64,000 bases of DNA, taken from Ruminococcus sp. GTDB taxonomy: Bacteria; Bacillota; Clostridia; Oscillospirales; Ruminococcaceae. Below the pieces are notes generated by a model, which did no database searches, had not been told where the DNA came from, and was given only the letters and a program-made list of their open reading frames with translations. This document shows, in pieces, positions 26,473-35,751 of the stretch (position 1 is its first letter; the number at the start of each line of letters is the position of its first letter). The translations under genes were made by a program, and so were the position numbers. The DNA is taken from assembly GCA_017470905.1 (NCBI GenBank), contig JAFUXL010000007.1:1-64000 (forward strand). Reading direction: 5' to 3'.

Positions 26473-28053
26473 ATGACAATGAAAAAATGTGAAAATCAGC
26501 ATTTTTATGATGCGGATAAATACGCAGCCTGCCCTTTCTGCGGGATAAATCAGGACAGAAAGTCACAGAAACCTATCAAAGTAAAAGCCGTAAAGGTAAA
26601 GCCTGTAAAAAAATCTTCCAAGACCGTAACGGTCAAAAAAGCAGAAACCACCCCCGATATTTCTCCGATTGAGGAGATAGAAGAGACTCCAAAGCCCGAG
26701 CCTGTCAGGGAGATTCCAAAGCCCGAACCTGTTAAGGAAACTCCAAAGCCCGAGCCTGTCAGGGAAATTCCAAAGACCGAACCTGTTAAGGAAATTTCAA
26801 AGACCGAACCTGTTAAGGAAATTCCAAAGACCGAACCCGTAAAGGAAACTCCAAAGCCCGAACCCGTAAAGGAAACTCCAAAGCCCGAACCCGTAAAGGA
26901 AATTCCAAAGCCCGAGCCTGTAAAGGAAATTTCAAAGCCCGAGCCTGTTAAGGAAATTCCAAAGCCCGAGCCTGTAAAGGAAAGTCCAAAGTCCGAGCCT
27001 GTTAAGGAAATTCCAAAGCCCAAGCCTGTAAAGGAAAGTCCAAAGTCCGAACCCGTCAGGGAAACTCCGAAAAATGAAATAGTTATGGCTATGCCGCCGA
27101 AGTCCTCTCATATCGAAAATGATATTGATAACAGGATAATTATTGACGAACCCGATGAATTTGAGGAGATGGCAGAGGAGGAAATATTCAGCGAAGATGT
27201 CGATGTCGATGACATAAATAATATGGCAATAAGCCGCTGGACGGGTACGCTGATAAAATATATAGGAAAGAGCGAAGTCGTTATAATCCCCGAAAAAGTA
27301 ACCTCGATAGGGCAGTATGCTTTCAGGGGAAACGAACACATAAAAAAGGTAATCCTCTCCGAAAACGTTAAATTGATTGATAAATTCGCATTTGCGCACT
27401 GTGTCAACCTCGAAGAGATAATATTCCGGAAAAATCTCGAAACAATCGGGGAAAATGCATTTCTCAAATGTTTGAAACTGAAAGAGATAAATTTCCCCGA
27501 AGGAATAAAGACAGTAGGAAAGGGAGCATTTGCAAGGTGCAGCGCACTTAAAAAGGTCATATTCCCCAACAAGATAAAGAAGATAAACGACCTGACGTTT
27601 TTCTCATGCCGAAGTCTGAGAAAGGTAATAATATCCGACTCGGTTGAGACAATAGGCACATCGGCTTTTGCGGAGTGCTATTCGCTTAGAAAGGTGGTTT
27701 TAGGCTGCGGTGTGACCGTTATAGGGGACAGTGCGTTTTCGTGGTGTCGTTCTCTGCCCGAAATAAATATCCCTGCGAATGTCCGCACGATAAACGGCTT
27801 TGCGTTCTACGGCTGTCAAAACCTCTGCGAGATAACTGTCAGCATCAGCACCAAGGATATACGTGAGGACGCTTTCACGGGCTGTGAGAATATATACAGC
27901 ATAAAGATAGCCGAATTTGACGGCGACAAAGCCAAAGGCAGCGAAAGTATGCGGAAGTGTCACCGTGCGACATTGAGGATATTGAAACAGGTCAACAAGA
28001 AAAAAGCCGAACGCTATGCAAAGGAACACAACATAAGTATGCTCTTTATATAA
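26473..28053 (+). CDS. Zn-ribbon / Pro-Glu repeat / BspA-type leucine-rich repeat protein
   Basis: 526 aa in three parts. Residues 1-25 resemble a small zinc ribbon (C-x3-H-x10-CPFC). A basic linker leads to 14 tandem nine-residue units of the PKPEPVKE type. After an acidic spacer, from about residue 255, there are eight or nine BspA/LRR_5-type repeats (TSIGQYAFRG, TIGENAFLKC, TVGKGAFARC, TIGTSAFAEC). There is no signal peptide or membrane helix, so it is probably cytosolic, with the LRR face as a binding surface. The repeat should be a stiff extended arm. ATG at 26473 has GCGGAG 8 nt upstream. Function unknown. Confidence 0.8.
   Translation: MTMKKCENQHFYDADKYAACPFCGINQDRKSQKPIKVKAVKVKPVKKSSKTVTVKKAETTPDISPIEEIEETPKPEPVREIPKPEPVKETPKPEPVREIPKTEPVKEISKTEPVKEIPKTEPVKETPKPEPVKETPKPEPVKEIPKPEPVKEISKPEPVKEIPKPEPVKESPKSEPVKEIPKPKPVKESPKSEPVRETPKNEIVMAMPPKSSHIENDIDNRIIIDEPDEFEEMAEEEIFSEDVDVDDINNMAISRWTGTLIKYIGKSEVVIIPEKVTSIGQYAFRGNEHIKKVILSENVKLIDKFAFAHCVNLEEIIFRKNLETIGENAFLKCLKLKEINFPEGIKTVGKGAFARCSALKKVIFPNKIKKINDLTFFSCRSLRKVIISDSVETIGTSAFAECYSLRKVVLGCGVTVIGDSAFSWCRSLPEINIPANVRTINGFAFYGCQNLCEITVSISTKDIREDAFTGCENIYSIKIAEFDGDKAKGSESMRKCHRATLRILKQVNKKKAERYAKEHNISMLFI
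26686..27063 (+). repeat. In-frame minisatellite, 14 x 27 bp
   Basis: Exactly 14 units of 27 bp with consensus ATTCCAAAGCCCGAGCCTGT plus AAAGGAA, third positions and some residues varying. It encodes the Pro-Lys-Pro-Glu arm of the LRR protein. Further degenerate sequence follows. Confidence 0.92.
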
Positions 28054-28084
28054 TTCATAATGCATAATTCATAATTCATAATTA
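28051..28084. repeat. AATTCAT tandem repeat array
   Basis: TAATTCATAATGCATAATTC and further ATAATTC units directly after the LRR gene stop. Confidence 0.75.
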
Positions 28085-28145
28085 AACTTGTACTATATAA
28101 GCATTTTGAAATAATACACAAAAATTCTTATGTTTTTTCATATTC

Positions 28146-28171
28146 TCTCCGCCTGTGACGGAGAGGAATAA
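28146..28171. repeat. GC-rich palindrome
   Basis: CTCTCCG and CGGAGAG arms around CCTGTGA, related to the other intergenic palindromes. Confidence 0.55.
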
Positions 28172-28184
28172 GGACAAATAGTAA

Positions 28185-28222
28185 AAAGGCCCGAAAGCGG
28201 ATTTATACTGCTTTCGGGCTTT
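28185..28222. terminator. Bidirectional intrinsic terminator
   Basis: GCCCGAAAGC and GCTTTCGGGC arms with an 11-nt loop and A/T runs on both sides, between the convergent LRR gene and asnA. Confidence 0.82.
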
Positions 28223-28237
28223 GGTTATTAATAATTA

Positions 28238-29248
28238 TCAAAGGAGTGTTATGCCGTTTTCGGCGCATTTCTCAATCATGTGATCAGACCATATTGAGGA
28301 CTGTACTTCGCCGATATGGGCTTTTTCGAGGAGAAGCATACAAATTCTTGACTGACCTATGCCGCCGCCTATGGTAAGCGGAAGAGTACCGTCTGCAATC
28401 ATTTTATGATAATCATATTTCATTCTGTCCTCTGCATTGCATTCCGCAAGCTGTGATGCGAGGGATTTTTCATCTACTCTTATTCCCATTGAAGAGACTT
28501 CGAGGGAGTCGTCAAGCACTTCGTCCCATATGAGGATATCGCCGTTGAGTGACCAGTCATCATAGTCGGGCGCACGGCCGTCATGTTTCTGACCGCTTGC
28601 AAGCTTGCCGCCAATCTGCATGAGGAAAACGGTTTTATGTTCTTTTGTGATAAGTCTCTCACGCTCGTGGGAGGTTTTATCGGGGTACATATCCTCAAGC
28701 TCCTGCGTGGTGATGAAGAAGGGTTCTTCGCAGATTTTAGCGGAAAGCTGGGGATAGCGCAGGCTTACCTTTCTTTTTGTGTAGACGATAGCCTTTACAA
28801 CATTTTTAGCAGTTTCTTTCAGAAATTCAACATTTCTCTGCTCACGGCTGATGACTTTTTCCCAGTCCCACTGGTCAACGAAAATCGAGTGTGTGTTGTC
28901 GGTATCATCATCACGGCGGATAGCGTTCATATCAGTATAGATGCCCTCTCCGATGTTGTATCCGTAGCGGTGGAGAGCCATTCTCTTCCATTTGGCGAGA
29001 GACTGAACGACTTCTGCTTCGGACTGTGTTTCCTTTATATCAAATTCCACCTTGCGTTCAACGCCGTTGAGGTCATCATTGATACCGCTGCCCTTTTTGA
29101 CGATAAGGGGTGCGGAAACACGGTCGAGCGTGAGTGAAAACGAGAGAACCTGCTGAAATATATCCTTGATATATTTTATAGCATGCTGGGTATCTCTCAA
29201 TGTGAGCAAGGACTTGTAGCCCTCAGGGATATACAGCGATTTTGACAT
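28238..29248 (-). CDS. asnA: Aspartate--ammonia ligase
   Basis: 336 aa, ammonia-dependent asparagine synthetase of class II aaRS fold. KYIKDIFQQVLSFSLTLDRVSAPL at the N-terminus, HSIFVDQWDWEKVI near 120, and a C-terminal GGGIGQSRICMLLLEKAHIGEVQ motif 3 are typical. It makes Asn from Asp, NH3 and ATP. ATG at 29248 with AAAGGAAAG upstream (a GTG at 29257 is too close to that site). Last gene of the asnS operon and likely under the T-box. Confidence 0.95.
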   Translation of the reverse strand: MSKSLYIPEGYKSLLTLRDTQHAIKYIKDIFQQVLSFSLTLDRVSAPLIVKKGSGINDDLNGVERKVEFDIKETQSEAEVVQSLAKWKRMALHRYGYNIGEGIYTDMNAIRRDDDTDNTHSIFVDQWDWEKVISREQRNVEFLKETAKNVVKAIVYTKRKVSLRYPQLSAKICEEPFFITTQELEDMYPDKTSHERERLITKEHKTVFLMQIGGKLASGQKHDGRAPDYDDWSLNGDILIWDEVLDDSLEVSSMGIRVDEKSLASQLAECNAEDRMKYDYHKMIADGTLPLTIGGGIGQSRICMLLLEKAHIGEVQSSIWSDHMIEKCAENGITLL

Positions 29249-29314
29249 AGCAATCACTTTCCTTTGTAAATATATTCAAAGAACATCGCCATTGATGCTC
29301 TCTGTGTGCTGTAA

Positions 29315-29605
29315 TTAATTTCTGTCAAAGATGAATGGTTCAAATTTGTAATCAAAAATATCAAAAAAATCAAAGCCGTTAAGATTTTCGCCCACGGGAA
29401 TATCATCGCCGTACATTCCGCCGAATATCAGCGACAAAAACGGAACGGAGGATATTATCTTTCTCTTTGAGTCAATCAGATAATAATTCATGGGCGAAAC
29501 GATATTAATATCGGGGAACTTATTTTTTAAGTATTCCGTTTCACTGTCAGTAAGCCGGGCGATACGGTCATATCCCCAGCCGCCCGACCATATATTTAAT
29601 TTCAT
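29315..29605 (-). CDS. Hypothetical protein in asn operon
   Basis: 96 aa, not recognised. Aromatic- and Gly-rich (WSGGWGYDR at the start, FGGMYGDDIPVG, ending GFDFFDIFDYKFEPFIFDRN); no membrane helix or signal peptide. It lies 23 nt after asnS and 66 nt before asnA on the same strand, so it should be cotranscribed. No ribosome site is visible upstream of the ATG, which lowers confidence; coding bias is otherwise like that of its neighbours. Confidence 0.55.
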   Translation of the reverse strand: MKLNIWSGGWGYDRIARLTDSETEYLKNKFPDINIVSPMNYYLIDSKRKIISSVPFLSLIFGGMYGDDIPVGENLNGFDFFDIFDYKFEPFIFDRN

Positions 29606-29628
29606 ATTATTTTAATATTATATTGATA

Positions 29629-30999
29629 TTATCTTATAGAACCAACTGTTCTGGGGAAGAGTATAACGTCACGGATATTAGCCATGCCTGTGGTGTACAT
29701 GATAAGTCTCTCGAAGCCAAGACCGAAGCCGCCATGCGGAACAGAGCCGTATTTTCTCAAATCGAGATAGTCGGAATAGAGGTCGAGGTTCATGTTTCTC
29801 TCGTTCATAGCGGCTATGAGCTTATCGTAATCGGCTTCACGCTCACTTCCGCCGATAATCTCTCCGACACCGGGGACAAGCAAATCAACTGCGGCAACTG
29901 TTTTTCCGTCGGGGTTCTGCTTCATGTAGAATGATTTTATCTCTTTGGGATAATCCGTGACGAAAACGGCTTTTTTGAAAACCTTTTCGGAGATGTATCT
30001 TTCGTGTTCCGTCTGGAGGTCGCAGCCCCATTCAACGGGATATACGAAATTTTCGCCCGACTCCTGCAAAAGCTTTATTGCTTCGGTGTAGGTAACTCTT
30101 CCGAAATCGTGGGAGATTAATTCTTCGAGCCTTGCCTTAAGACCCTTTTCAAAATGAGCATCAAAGAAATTAATCTCATCGGGACAGGTATCGAGAAGTC
30201 TGCGGATTACATATTTGAGCATATCCTCTGCGATTTCGATAACGTCGTCAAGCTCTGCGAAAGCAACCTCCGGTTCGATATGCCAGAACTCTGCGAGATG
30301 CTTTGGGGTATTGCTGTTCTCCGCACGGAACGAGGGACCGAAGGTATAAATCTTACCCATGGCAGTCGCAGCCATTTCGCCCTCAAGCTGACCCGATACG
30401 GAAAGCCCTGCCTTTCTGCCGAAGAAATCGTTTGTGCAGTATTCCTCCTCGGATTTGTATTCCGCATTGTAGCCTACCGTAGTAACCTGAAACATCTCTC
30501 CTGCGCCCTCGCAGTCGCTGCCCGTTATAAGGGGTGTATTTATATATACGTAGTTGTTCTTCTGAAAATACTCATGAAGTGCGGCGGCAAGAACCGAACG
30601 TACTCTCCATACGGCATTGAACGTATTGCTTCTGCTCCTCAGATGCGGAATAGACCTCATAAATTCGAGGGTATGACCCTTTTTCTGGAGGGGATAATCC
30701 GTGGGGCAGTCTCCGAGGATGGTTATATGGGAGGGGAGTGCATTAATTTCCTTTGTATGGTTTCTTCCCTCAACGATATTTCCCGTTGCTTTGAGAGACA
30801 TACCGACACGGGGTTCCTTGTATTCGCCCTCGCCCTTTTCGACTACTATCTGGATATTTTTAAGGGAAGTGCCGTCATTGAGTTCAATGAATGCAACGCT
30901 TTTTGAATTTCTTGAGGTTCTCACCCAGCCGCAGACAGTGACCTGCTGACCGATGTACTTATCCGATGAAATAATTTCCTTGATATCCGTGTGTTTCAT
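29629..30999 (-). CDS. asnS: Asparagine--tRNA ligase
   Basis: 456 aa class IIb synthetase. The N-terminal OB fold begins VTVCGWVRTSRNSKSVAFIELNDG. Motif 2 lies around GPSFRAENSNTPKHLAEFWHIEPE and motif 3 is GFGLGFERLIMY. It charges tRNA-Asn. ATG at 30999 with AAAGGCGG upstream; the longer frame runs back into the T-box terminator and is not a start. Confidence 0.97.
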   Translation of the reverse strand: MKHTDIKEIISSDKYIGQQVTVCGWVRTSRNSKSVAFIELNDGTSLKNIQIVVEKGEGEYKEPRVGMSLKATGNIVEGRNHTKEINALPSHITILGDCPTDYPLQKKGHTLEFMRSIPHLRSRSNTFNAVWRVRSVLAAALHEYFQKNNYVYINTPLITGSDCEGAGEMFQVTTVGYNAEYKSEEEYCTNDFFGRKAGLSVSGQLEGEMAATAMGKIYTFGPSFRAENSNTPKHLAEFWHIEPEVAFAELDDVIEIAEDMLKYVIRRLLDTCPDEINFFDAHFEKGLKARLEELISHDFGRVTYTEAIKLLQESGENFVYPVEWGCDLQTEHERYISEKVFKKAVFVTDYPKEIKSFYMKQNPDGKTVAAVDLLVPGVGEIIGGSEREADYDKLIAAMNERNMNLDLYSDYLDLRKYGSVPHGGFGLGFERLIMYTTGMANIRDVILFPRTVGSIR

Positions 31000-31023
31000 A
31001 AAAAATCCGCCTTTCGGTTTAAA

Positions 31024-31272
31024 AATATAAAAACTCCCGTCCTGAGATACAGGACGGGAGGATAATACCCGTGGTGCCACCTGAATTACCGCCAAAAGCG
31101 ATCACTTTTGCCCGCTGTAACGTGCGGTCACGGCTCGCCTACTTGCATAAGCTTTCAGTCTGCTGCTCAGGAGTGTTATTCGCAGAGGCTCTGTTATGCG
31201 GCTCACACCGATGCCGCACTCTCTGGGAACGAAATCCGCTGTTACTTGTCTCCGTCAGCGCATTTAATTCAT
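31024..31272 (-). promoter_or_regulatory. T-box leader, Asn-specific
   Basis: Read on the minus strand, this leader holds the T-box sequence TGGCACCACGG (31069-31079) followed by a strong terminator, arms CTCCCGTCCTG/CAGGACGGGAG with a T-run (31029-31060). Stem I has an AGTA motif near its 5' end and GAAT-AAC-AC on the 3' side of the specifier loop; AAC at 31175-31177 is an Asn codon and fits the downstream genes. Uncharged tRNA-Asn should stabilise the antiterminator and switch on asnS, the small gene and asnA. Confidence 0.93.
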
Positions 31273-31278
31273 GGCGGT

Positions 31279-31307
31279 ATTATATCATGTTTTTTGGAAT
31301 TTGTCAA
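31279..31307 (-). promoter_or_regulatory. Promoter for T-box/asnS operon
   Basis: Minus strand TTGACA, 17 nt, TATAAT: consensus boxes and spacing. Confidence 0.85.
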
Positions 31308-31429
31308 GGGGTTTCCGAAAATTTTCATAATTTTTAATATTTTTACATATTAATCCCCCTTATGCTTCATTCATGCGGGGCTGAAAAAACGGGATATAAA
31401 TATTTGCATGAAAATTTTTCGGGCGGGTA

Positions 31430-31458
31430 TTGACAAAAGTAAATATTTGTTGTAAAAT
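31430..31458 (+). promoter_or_regulatory. Promoter for secA
   Basis: TTGACA, 17 nt, TAAAAT, 43 nt before secA and divergent from the asnS promoter. Between 31308 and 31429 I see only AT-rich sequence. Confidence 0.75.
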
Positions 31459-31500
31459 AAATGATATGTATAAATAATTGCAAAGGCGGTATATAGACAA

Positions 31501-34257
31501 ATGGGTTTATTTAAAAGTGTTTTCGGCGCAAATGCCTATTCAAACAGAGAGCTTAAAAGAATTGAACCGATAAAAAATTCGGTTCTCAAGCTTGAAGAGC
31601 CTTATTCAAAGCTTTCGGATACCGAATTGAAAGCCAAAACCAACGAGTTCAAATCAAGACTTGAGGGGGGCGAAACCCTTGACGATATTCTTCCCGAAGC
31701 TCTTGCAACTGTAAGGGAGGGTGCGTGGAGAGTACTCGAAAAAAAGCCCTATCCCGTACAGATTATCGGTGCAATAGTACTTCATCAGGGACGTATTGCC
31801 GAGATGAGAACAGGTGAAGGTAAAACTCTTGTTGCGTGTGTTGCGGCATATCTCAACGCACTCTCCGGCAAGGGTGTTCATGTCGTCACCGTAAACGACT
31901 ACCTCGCAAAGACACAGGCGGAGGAAATGGGAAAGGTTCTCCGCTGGCTCGGACTTACTGTCGGCTGTATTCTCCACGGTCTTAATAATGACCAGAGAAG
32001 AGAGGCTTACAACTGCGATGTCACATATGCAACCAACAATGAGCTGGGATTTGATTATCTGCGTGACAACATGGTAACTCACAAGGAGGAGCGTGTGCAG
32101 AGAGAGCCTAATTTTGCGGTTGTCGATGAGGTTGACTCAATTCTCATAGACGAGGCACGTACACCTCTTATCATTTCGGGACGAGGCGACAAATCAACCG
32201 ATTTGTATGTTATTGCCGACCGTTTCGCAAAGACACTCACTCCCACAACTGTCGTTGAAATGGACGACAAAGCCGACCAGGATGCCATAAACGAAACTGC
32301 CGACTATATCATTGACGAAAAGGCTAAAACTGCAACCATCACTCAGCGTGGAGTTAAAAAGGCAGAGGAGGTATTCAGAATTGAAAACCTCATGGACCCC
32401 GAAAATATGACGCTCCTGCACCATATAAATCAGGCTCTCAAAGCCAATGGTGTTATGAGAAACGAGGTTGATTATGTCATAAAGGACGGCGAAATAATCA
32501 TCGTTGACGAATTTACGGGACGTTTGATGCTCGGACGAAGATTTAATGACGGTCTGCATCAGGCTATCGAGGCAAAAGAGGGCGTTAAGATAAAGAGCGA
32601 GTCGAGAACGCTTGCGACAATCACCTTCCAGAACTTCTTCCGCCTTTACAACAAGCTTTCGGGAATGACCGGTACTGCCATGACCGAAGAGGACGAATTT
32701 AAAGAAATTTACAAACTCGATGTAATAGCCATACCGACCAACCGCCCCGTTATCCGTATAGACCACAACGACCAGGTATACAGCACCGAAAAGGGCAAGT
32801 ATGCTGCTATCATCGAACAGATAATAAAATGCCACGAAAAAGGACAGCCCATACTTGTCGGTACGGTATCAATCGAAAAATCGGAGCTTTTGTCCGCAAT
32901 GCTCAAAAGACGCGGAGTAAAGCACGAAGTCCTCAATGCAAAGCACCACGCAAAAGAAGCTGAAATTGTCGCACAGGCAGGAAAACTCGGTGCAGTTACA
33001 ATCGCTACCAATATGGCAGGACGTGGTACGGATATTATGCTCGGCGGTAATGCTGAATTTCTCGCCCGTGCGGAGCTGCGCAAGAGGGAAATCCCCGAAG
33101 AAGTCATAACCGAAGCTATCGGTTTCGCCGATACAAACAACGAGGAGGTTATCGAGGCAAGAAAGCTCTACCGTCAGCTTTATGACAAATTCAATGCCGA
33201 GGTTAAGGAAAAAGCCGTTGCCGTGAGAGAGGCAGGCGGTCTTTATATCCTCGGTACGGAAAGACACGAGTCGAGACGTATCGACAACCAGCTCCGTGGA
33301 CGTTCGGGTCGTCAGGGTGACGAGGGCGAAAGCTGTTTCTTCCTCTCCGTTGAAGATGACCTCATGCGTATATTTGCCGGCGACAGGCTCGAAAATATGA
33401 TGAAAGCCCTCAATGTCGAGGAAACCATGCCCATAGAAAGCAAGGCTCTCACGAAAATTATAGAGTCCTCACAGAAAAAGGTCGAGGGCAGAAACTTCAG
33501 CATAAGAAAGAATGTCCTCAACTATGACGATGTTATGAATACTCAGCGTGAGATAATCTACAAGCAGCGTTCACAGGTTCTTGACGGCGAGGATTTGCAC
33601 GAGAGTATCCTCAAGATGATGGAGGATTTGATTACCTCAACGGTGAATACATACCTTGCGGACGAGGATATGAAAGACGAATGGAATTTGGTCGGCTTGA
33701 GAGAATATTTCAACGGCTGGATTACTACTCCCGAAGACCTCGATTTTGATGAGGACGAGCTTGCAAAGGTCACAAAGGCAGATATTATCAACGCTCTCAA
33801 CGAGAAATGCGGAGAACTTTATCAGGCTAAGGAGGCAGAATACGGAAAAGAGGTTATCCGTGAACTCGAAAGAGTTATCCTCCTGCGCACCGTTGATACT
33901 AAGTGGATGGCTCATATTGACGATATGGAAGAACTTAAAAAGGGTATCGGTCTGCGCTCCTACGGTCAGAGAAATCCCGTCATCGAATACAGATACGAGG
34001 GCTTTGAGATGTTTGATGCAATGGTAGACTCTATCCGTGAAGATACCGTCCGTGCATTGCTCACGGTCAAGCTCCAGAAGAATGAAGCTCCCCAACGTGA
34101 ACAGGTAGCGAAGCCCGATGCACCCAATGCAGGAGCAGGCGACGGAAGCTTTTCAGAGGAAATCCGTACAAAGAAAATCGGCGACAACGACCCCTGTCCC
34201 TGCGGCAGCGGCAAAAAATACAAGAAATGCTGCAAGCTTAAAGAAAACAAGGCATAA
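31501..34257 (+). CDS. secA: Preprotein translocase subunit SecA
   Basis: 918 aa motor ATPase that drives preproteins through SecYEG. Walker A is TGEGKT with Lys108; [21 protein letters not shown] is the DEAD-type motif II region; [21 protein letters not shown] and RGRSGRQGD are the second nucleotide-binding fold. The tail [15 protein letters not shown] is an intact SEC-C zinc site (SecB or ribosome contact). A GGCGG site lies about 12 nt before the ATG. Confidence 0.97.
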   Translation: MGLFKSVFGANAYSNRELKRIEPIKNSVLKLEEPYSKLSDTELKAKTNEFKSRLEGGETLDDILPEALATVREGAWRVLEKKPYPVQIIGAIVLHQGRIAEMRTGEGKTLVACVAAYLNALSGKGVHVVTVNDYLAKTQAEEMGKVLRWLGLTVGCILHGLNNDQRREAYNCDVTYATNNELGFDYLRDNMVTHKEERVQREPNFAVVDEVDSILIDEARTPLIISGRGDKSTDLYVIADRFAKTLTPTTVVEMDDKADQDAINETADYIIDEKAKTATITQRGVKKAEEVFRIENLMDPENMTLLHHINQALKANGVMRNEVDYVIKDGEIIIVDEFTGRLMLGRRFNDGLHQAIEAKEGVKIKSESRTLATITFQNFFRLYNKLSGMTGTAMTEEDEFKEIYKLDVIAIPTNRPVIRIDHNDQVYSTEKGKYAAIIEQIIKCHEKGQPILVGTVSIEKSELLSAMLKRRGVKHEVLNAKHHAKEAEIVAQAGKLGAVTIATNMAGRGTDIMLGGNAEFLARAELRKREIPEEVITEAIGFADTNNEEVIEARKLYRQLYDKFNAEVKEKAVAVREAGGLYILGTERHESRRIDNQLRGRSGRQGDEGESCFFLSVEDDLMRIFAGDRLENMMKALNVEETMPIESKALTKIIESSQKKVEGRNFSIRKNVLNYDDVMNTQREIIYKQRSQVLDGEDLHESILKMMEDLITSTVNTYLADEDMKDEWNLVGLREYFNGWITTPEDLDFDEDELAKVTKADIINALNEKCGELYQAKEAEYGKEVIRELERVILLRTVDTKWMAHIDDMEELKKGIGLRSYGQRNPVIEYRYEGFEMFDAMVDSIREDTVRALLTVKLQKNEAPQREQVAKPDAPNAGAGDGSFSEEIRTKKIGDNDPCPCGSGKKYKKCCKLKENKA

Positions 34258-34265
34258 GCATATTT

Positions 34266-34721
34266 ATGAAAAAAATATTTGATTGTGCATGTGTTTTTTT
34301 CAGGTTTTCAGTTTTGCTTTTTTCATTCGTTATGTTTGTTCGGGTTGCTTTCGGAGATGTGGCATTGGTTTTAAGATGTTCCGACAAGACAGAGGCTGTT
34401 GTTGCAGAATATAAAGTAATCGTCACAACAGATGATGACGGCGATAAAGTAAATCATTATTATCCTGTATACAGTTATAAGTACAAATATGTCAGCTATA
34501 AATCCGTCAGTGCGTTCAGTGACAGTTCTTTTCACAGGGCAAAGGAAGGTACATCTCTTGTAATACATATAAATCCTGATAACCCGAAGGAAGTGTATGG
34601 TTCGGTAAATGCAGACTTTTTCATAGTTATTGCCCTTATTGCCTTGCCTGTAGTATTTGTTGCTTACCTTTTTGTGCTGAAGAAGAAAAATAAAAAACAA
34701 AAAAAAGAAACATTTGACTGA
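34266..34721 (+). CDS. DUF3592-like membrane protein
   Basis: 151 aa. An N-terminal hydrophobic helix (about 8-30), an extracytoplasmic beta-rich domain with YYPVYSYKYKY and VIHINPDNPKEVYG (the P-V-Y...NPxNP pattern of DUF3592 proteins), then a second helix (118-138) and a Lys-rich tail. Function unknown. It begins 8 nt after secA with no strong ribosome site, so it may be read through from secA. Confidence 0.68.
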   Translation: MKKIFDCACVFFRFSVLLFSFVMFVRVAFGDVALVLRCSDKTEAVVAEYKVIVTTDDDGDKVNHYYPVYSYKYKYVSYKSVSAFSDSSFHRAKEGTSLVIHINPDNPKEVYGSVNADFFIVIALIALPVVFVAYLFVLKKKNKKQKKETFD

Positions 34722-34753
34722 ATATAAGGGGTGGCACTTCGCTGTCCCTTATT
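34722..34753 (+). terminator. Terminator-like hairpin
   Basis: ATAAGGG and CCCTTAT arms with an inner GCACTTCGCTG part; a short AT-rich tail follows. Probably ends the secA transcript. Confidence 0.5.
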
Positions 34754-34754
34754 A

Positions 34755-34788
34755 TAATGCATAATTTGTAATGCATAATTCATAATTG
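34755..34788. repeat. AATTCAT tandem repeat array
   Basis: Units ATAATGCATAATT, TAATGCATAATTCATAATT just upstream of the methyltransferase ribosome site. Confidence 0.7.
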
Positions 34789-34814
34789 CTTTTATAACAA
34801 GGAGGTTCCGGGAA

Positions 34815-35588
34815 TTGGCTTACAGCGCATTTGCAAGATATTATGATGAACTGACTGCAAATATAGATTACGAAAAGCGTGGCAGATATTTTCATGAGAT
34901 AATTAAAAAATTCAATTGTACCGAAAACAATATCCTCCTCGACCTCGCCTGCGGCACGGGGGGAATATCCTTTGTTATGTCGGGGCTTGGATATGATGTG
35001 ATAGGGCTTGACAATTCCGATGAAATGCTCGGAATTGCCCTCGATAAAAAATTTGACAGCGGTCTTGATGTACAGTTTCTTTGTCAGGATATGAGAAATT
35101 TCGAGATGTTCGGAACTGTCGGCATAACTCTCTGCGCCCTCGACAGCATAAATCACCTCGAAAATATCGAAGATGTAAGAAAAGTCTTTGAACGCACCGC
35201 ACTTTTCGCAGAACCGGAGGGGCTTTTCATATTCGATATGAATACGGAATACAAGCATAAAAATATTCTTGCGGACAATACTTTTACATATGAGACTGAA
35301 AATGTGTACTGCGTGTGGGAGAATACTCTCGACCCCGAAAGCCTTGAAGTCAGAATGAACCTCGAATTTTTTGAGCGTGAGGAGAACGGGCTTTATTCAA
35401 GAAGCTCCGACAGATTTTCCGAAAGGGCTTACAGTCAGCGTGAGATTGAAAAAATTCTCGAAGATACGGGCTTTGAGATACTTGCGAAATACGGCGGCGA
35501 TACTTTTGAACCGCCCGAAGCCGACACGCAGAGAATAGTATATGCCGCAAGAAATAAAAACCAACACCAACTCAATATTAATGCATAA
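34815..35588 (+). CDS. Class I SAM-dependent methyltransferase
   Basis: 257 aa. Motif I LDLACGTGGISF is near residue 45, motif II acid VIGLDNSDEML near 65, and LCALDSINHLEN near 110. The N-terminus AYSAFARYYDELTANIDYEK is shared by a broad family of small-molecule methyltransferases; substrate unknown. TTG start at 34815 with AAGGAGG about 9 nt upstream; there is no ATG alternative in frame nearby. Confidence 0.85.
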   Translation: MAYSAFARYYDELTANIDYEKRGRYFHEIIKKFNCTENNILLDLACGTGGISFVMSGLGYDVIGLDNSDEMLGIALDKKFDSGLDVQFLCQDMRNFEMFGTVGITLCALDSINHLENIEDVRKVFERTALFAEPEGLFIFDMNTEYKHKNILADNTFTYETENVYCVWENTLDPESLEVRMNLEFFEREENGLYSRSSDRFSERAYSQREIEKILEDTGFEILAKYGGDTFEPPEADTQRIVYAARNKNQHQLNINA

Positions 35589-35622
35589 TTTATAATGCAT
35601 AATGCATAATTCATAATTAAGA
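35581..35622. repeat. AATTCAT/AATGCAT tandem repeat array
   Basis: Several ATAATGCAT and ATAATTCAT units, overlapping the methyltransferase stop and followed by the leader-type repeat. Confidence 0.75.
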
Positions 35623-35635
35623 ATTATTTGTTATG

Positions 35636-35727
35636 TGATTGAGCAAATTTAAAATTGTTTGTGATAATTCACAAAAAAGTATGATAAAAAGCAATGTTCC
35701 CCCCGCCGTAGGCGGGGGGAACAAAGA
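35636..35727 (+). repeat. Dispersed leader-type repeat, copy 3 with perfect hairpin
   Basis: Begins TGATTGAGCAAATTTAAAAT, TGTTTGTGATAATTC..., then GTATGATAAAAAGCAAT and the perfect 12-bp palindrome GTTCCCCCCGCC-GTA-GGCGGGGGGAAC (35696-35722), ending ACAAAG. Most complete copy of the family. Confidence 0.78.
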
Positions 35728-35751
35728 AAAATAGGTTGAAAATTATAAAAG

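Noticed and set aside
26550-27023. Long Gly/Ser/Phe repeat protein on the minus strand
   Set aside because: It is the antisense of the 27-bp coding minisatellite; no ribosome site, and the sense protein is well supported.
26686-27063. Regular 27-bp repeats that might be taken for a CRISPR array
   Set aside because: Units abut with no spacers, stay in frame and encode a Pro/Glu arm; no cas genes.
30999-31095. N-terminal extension of AsnRS
   Set aside because: The extra codons lie in the T-box terminator and antiterminator.
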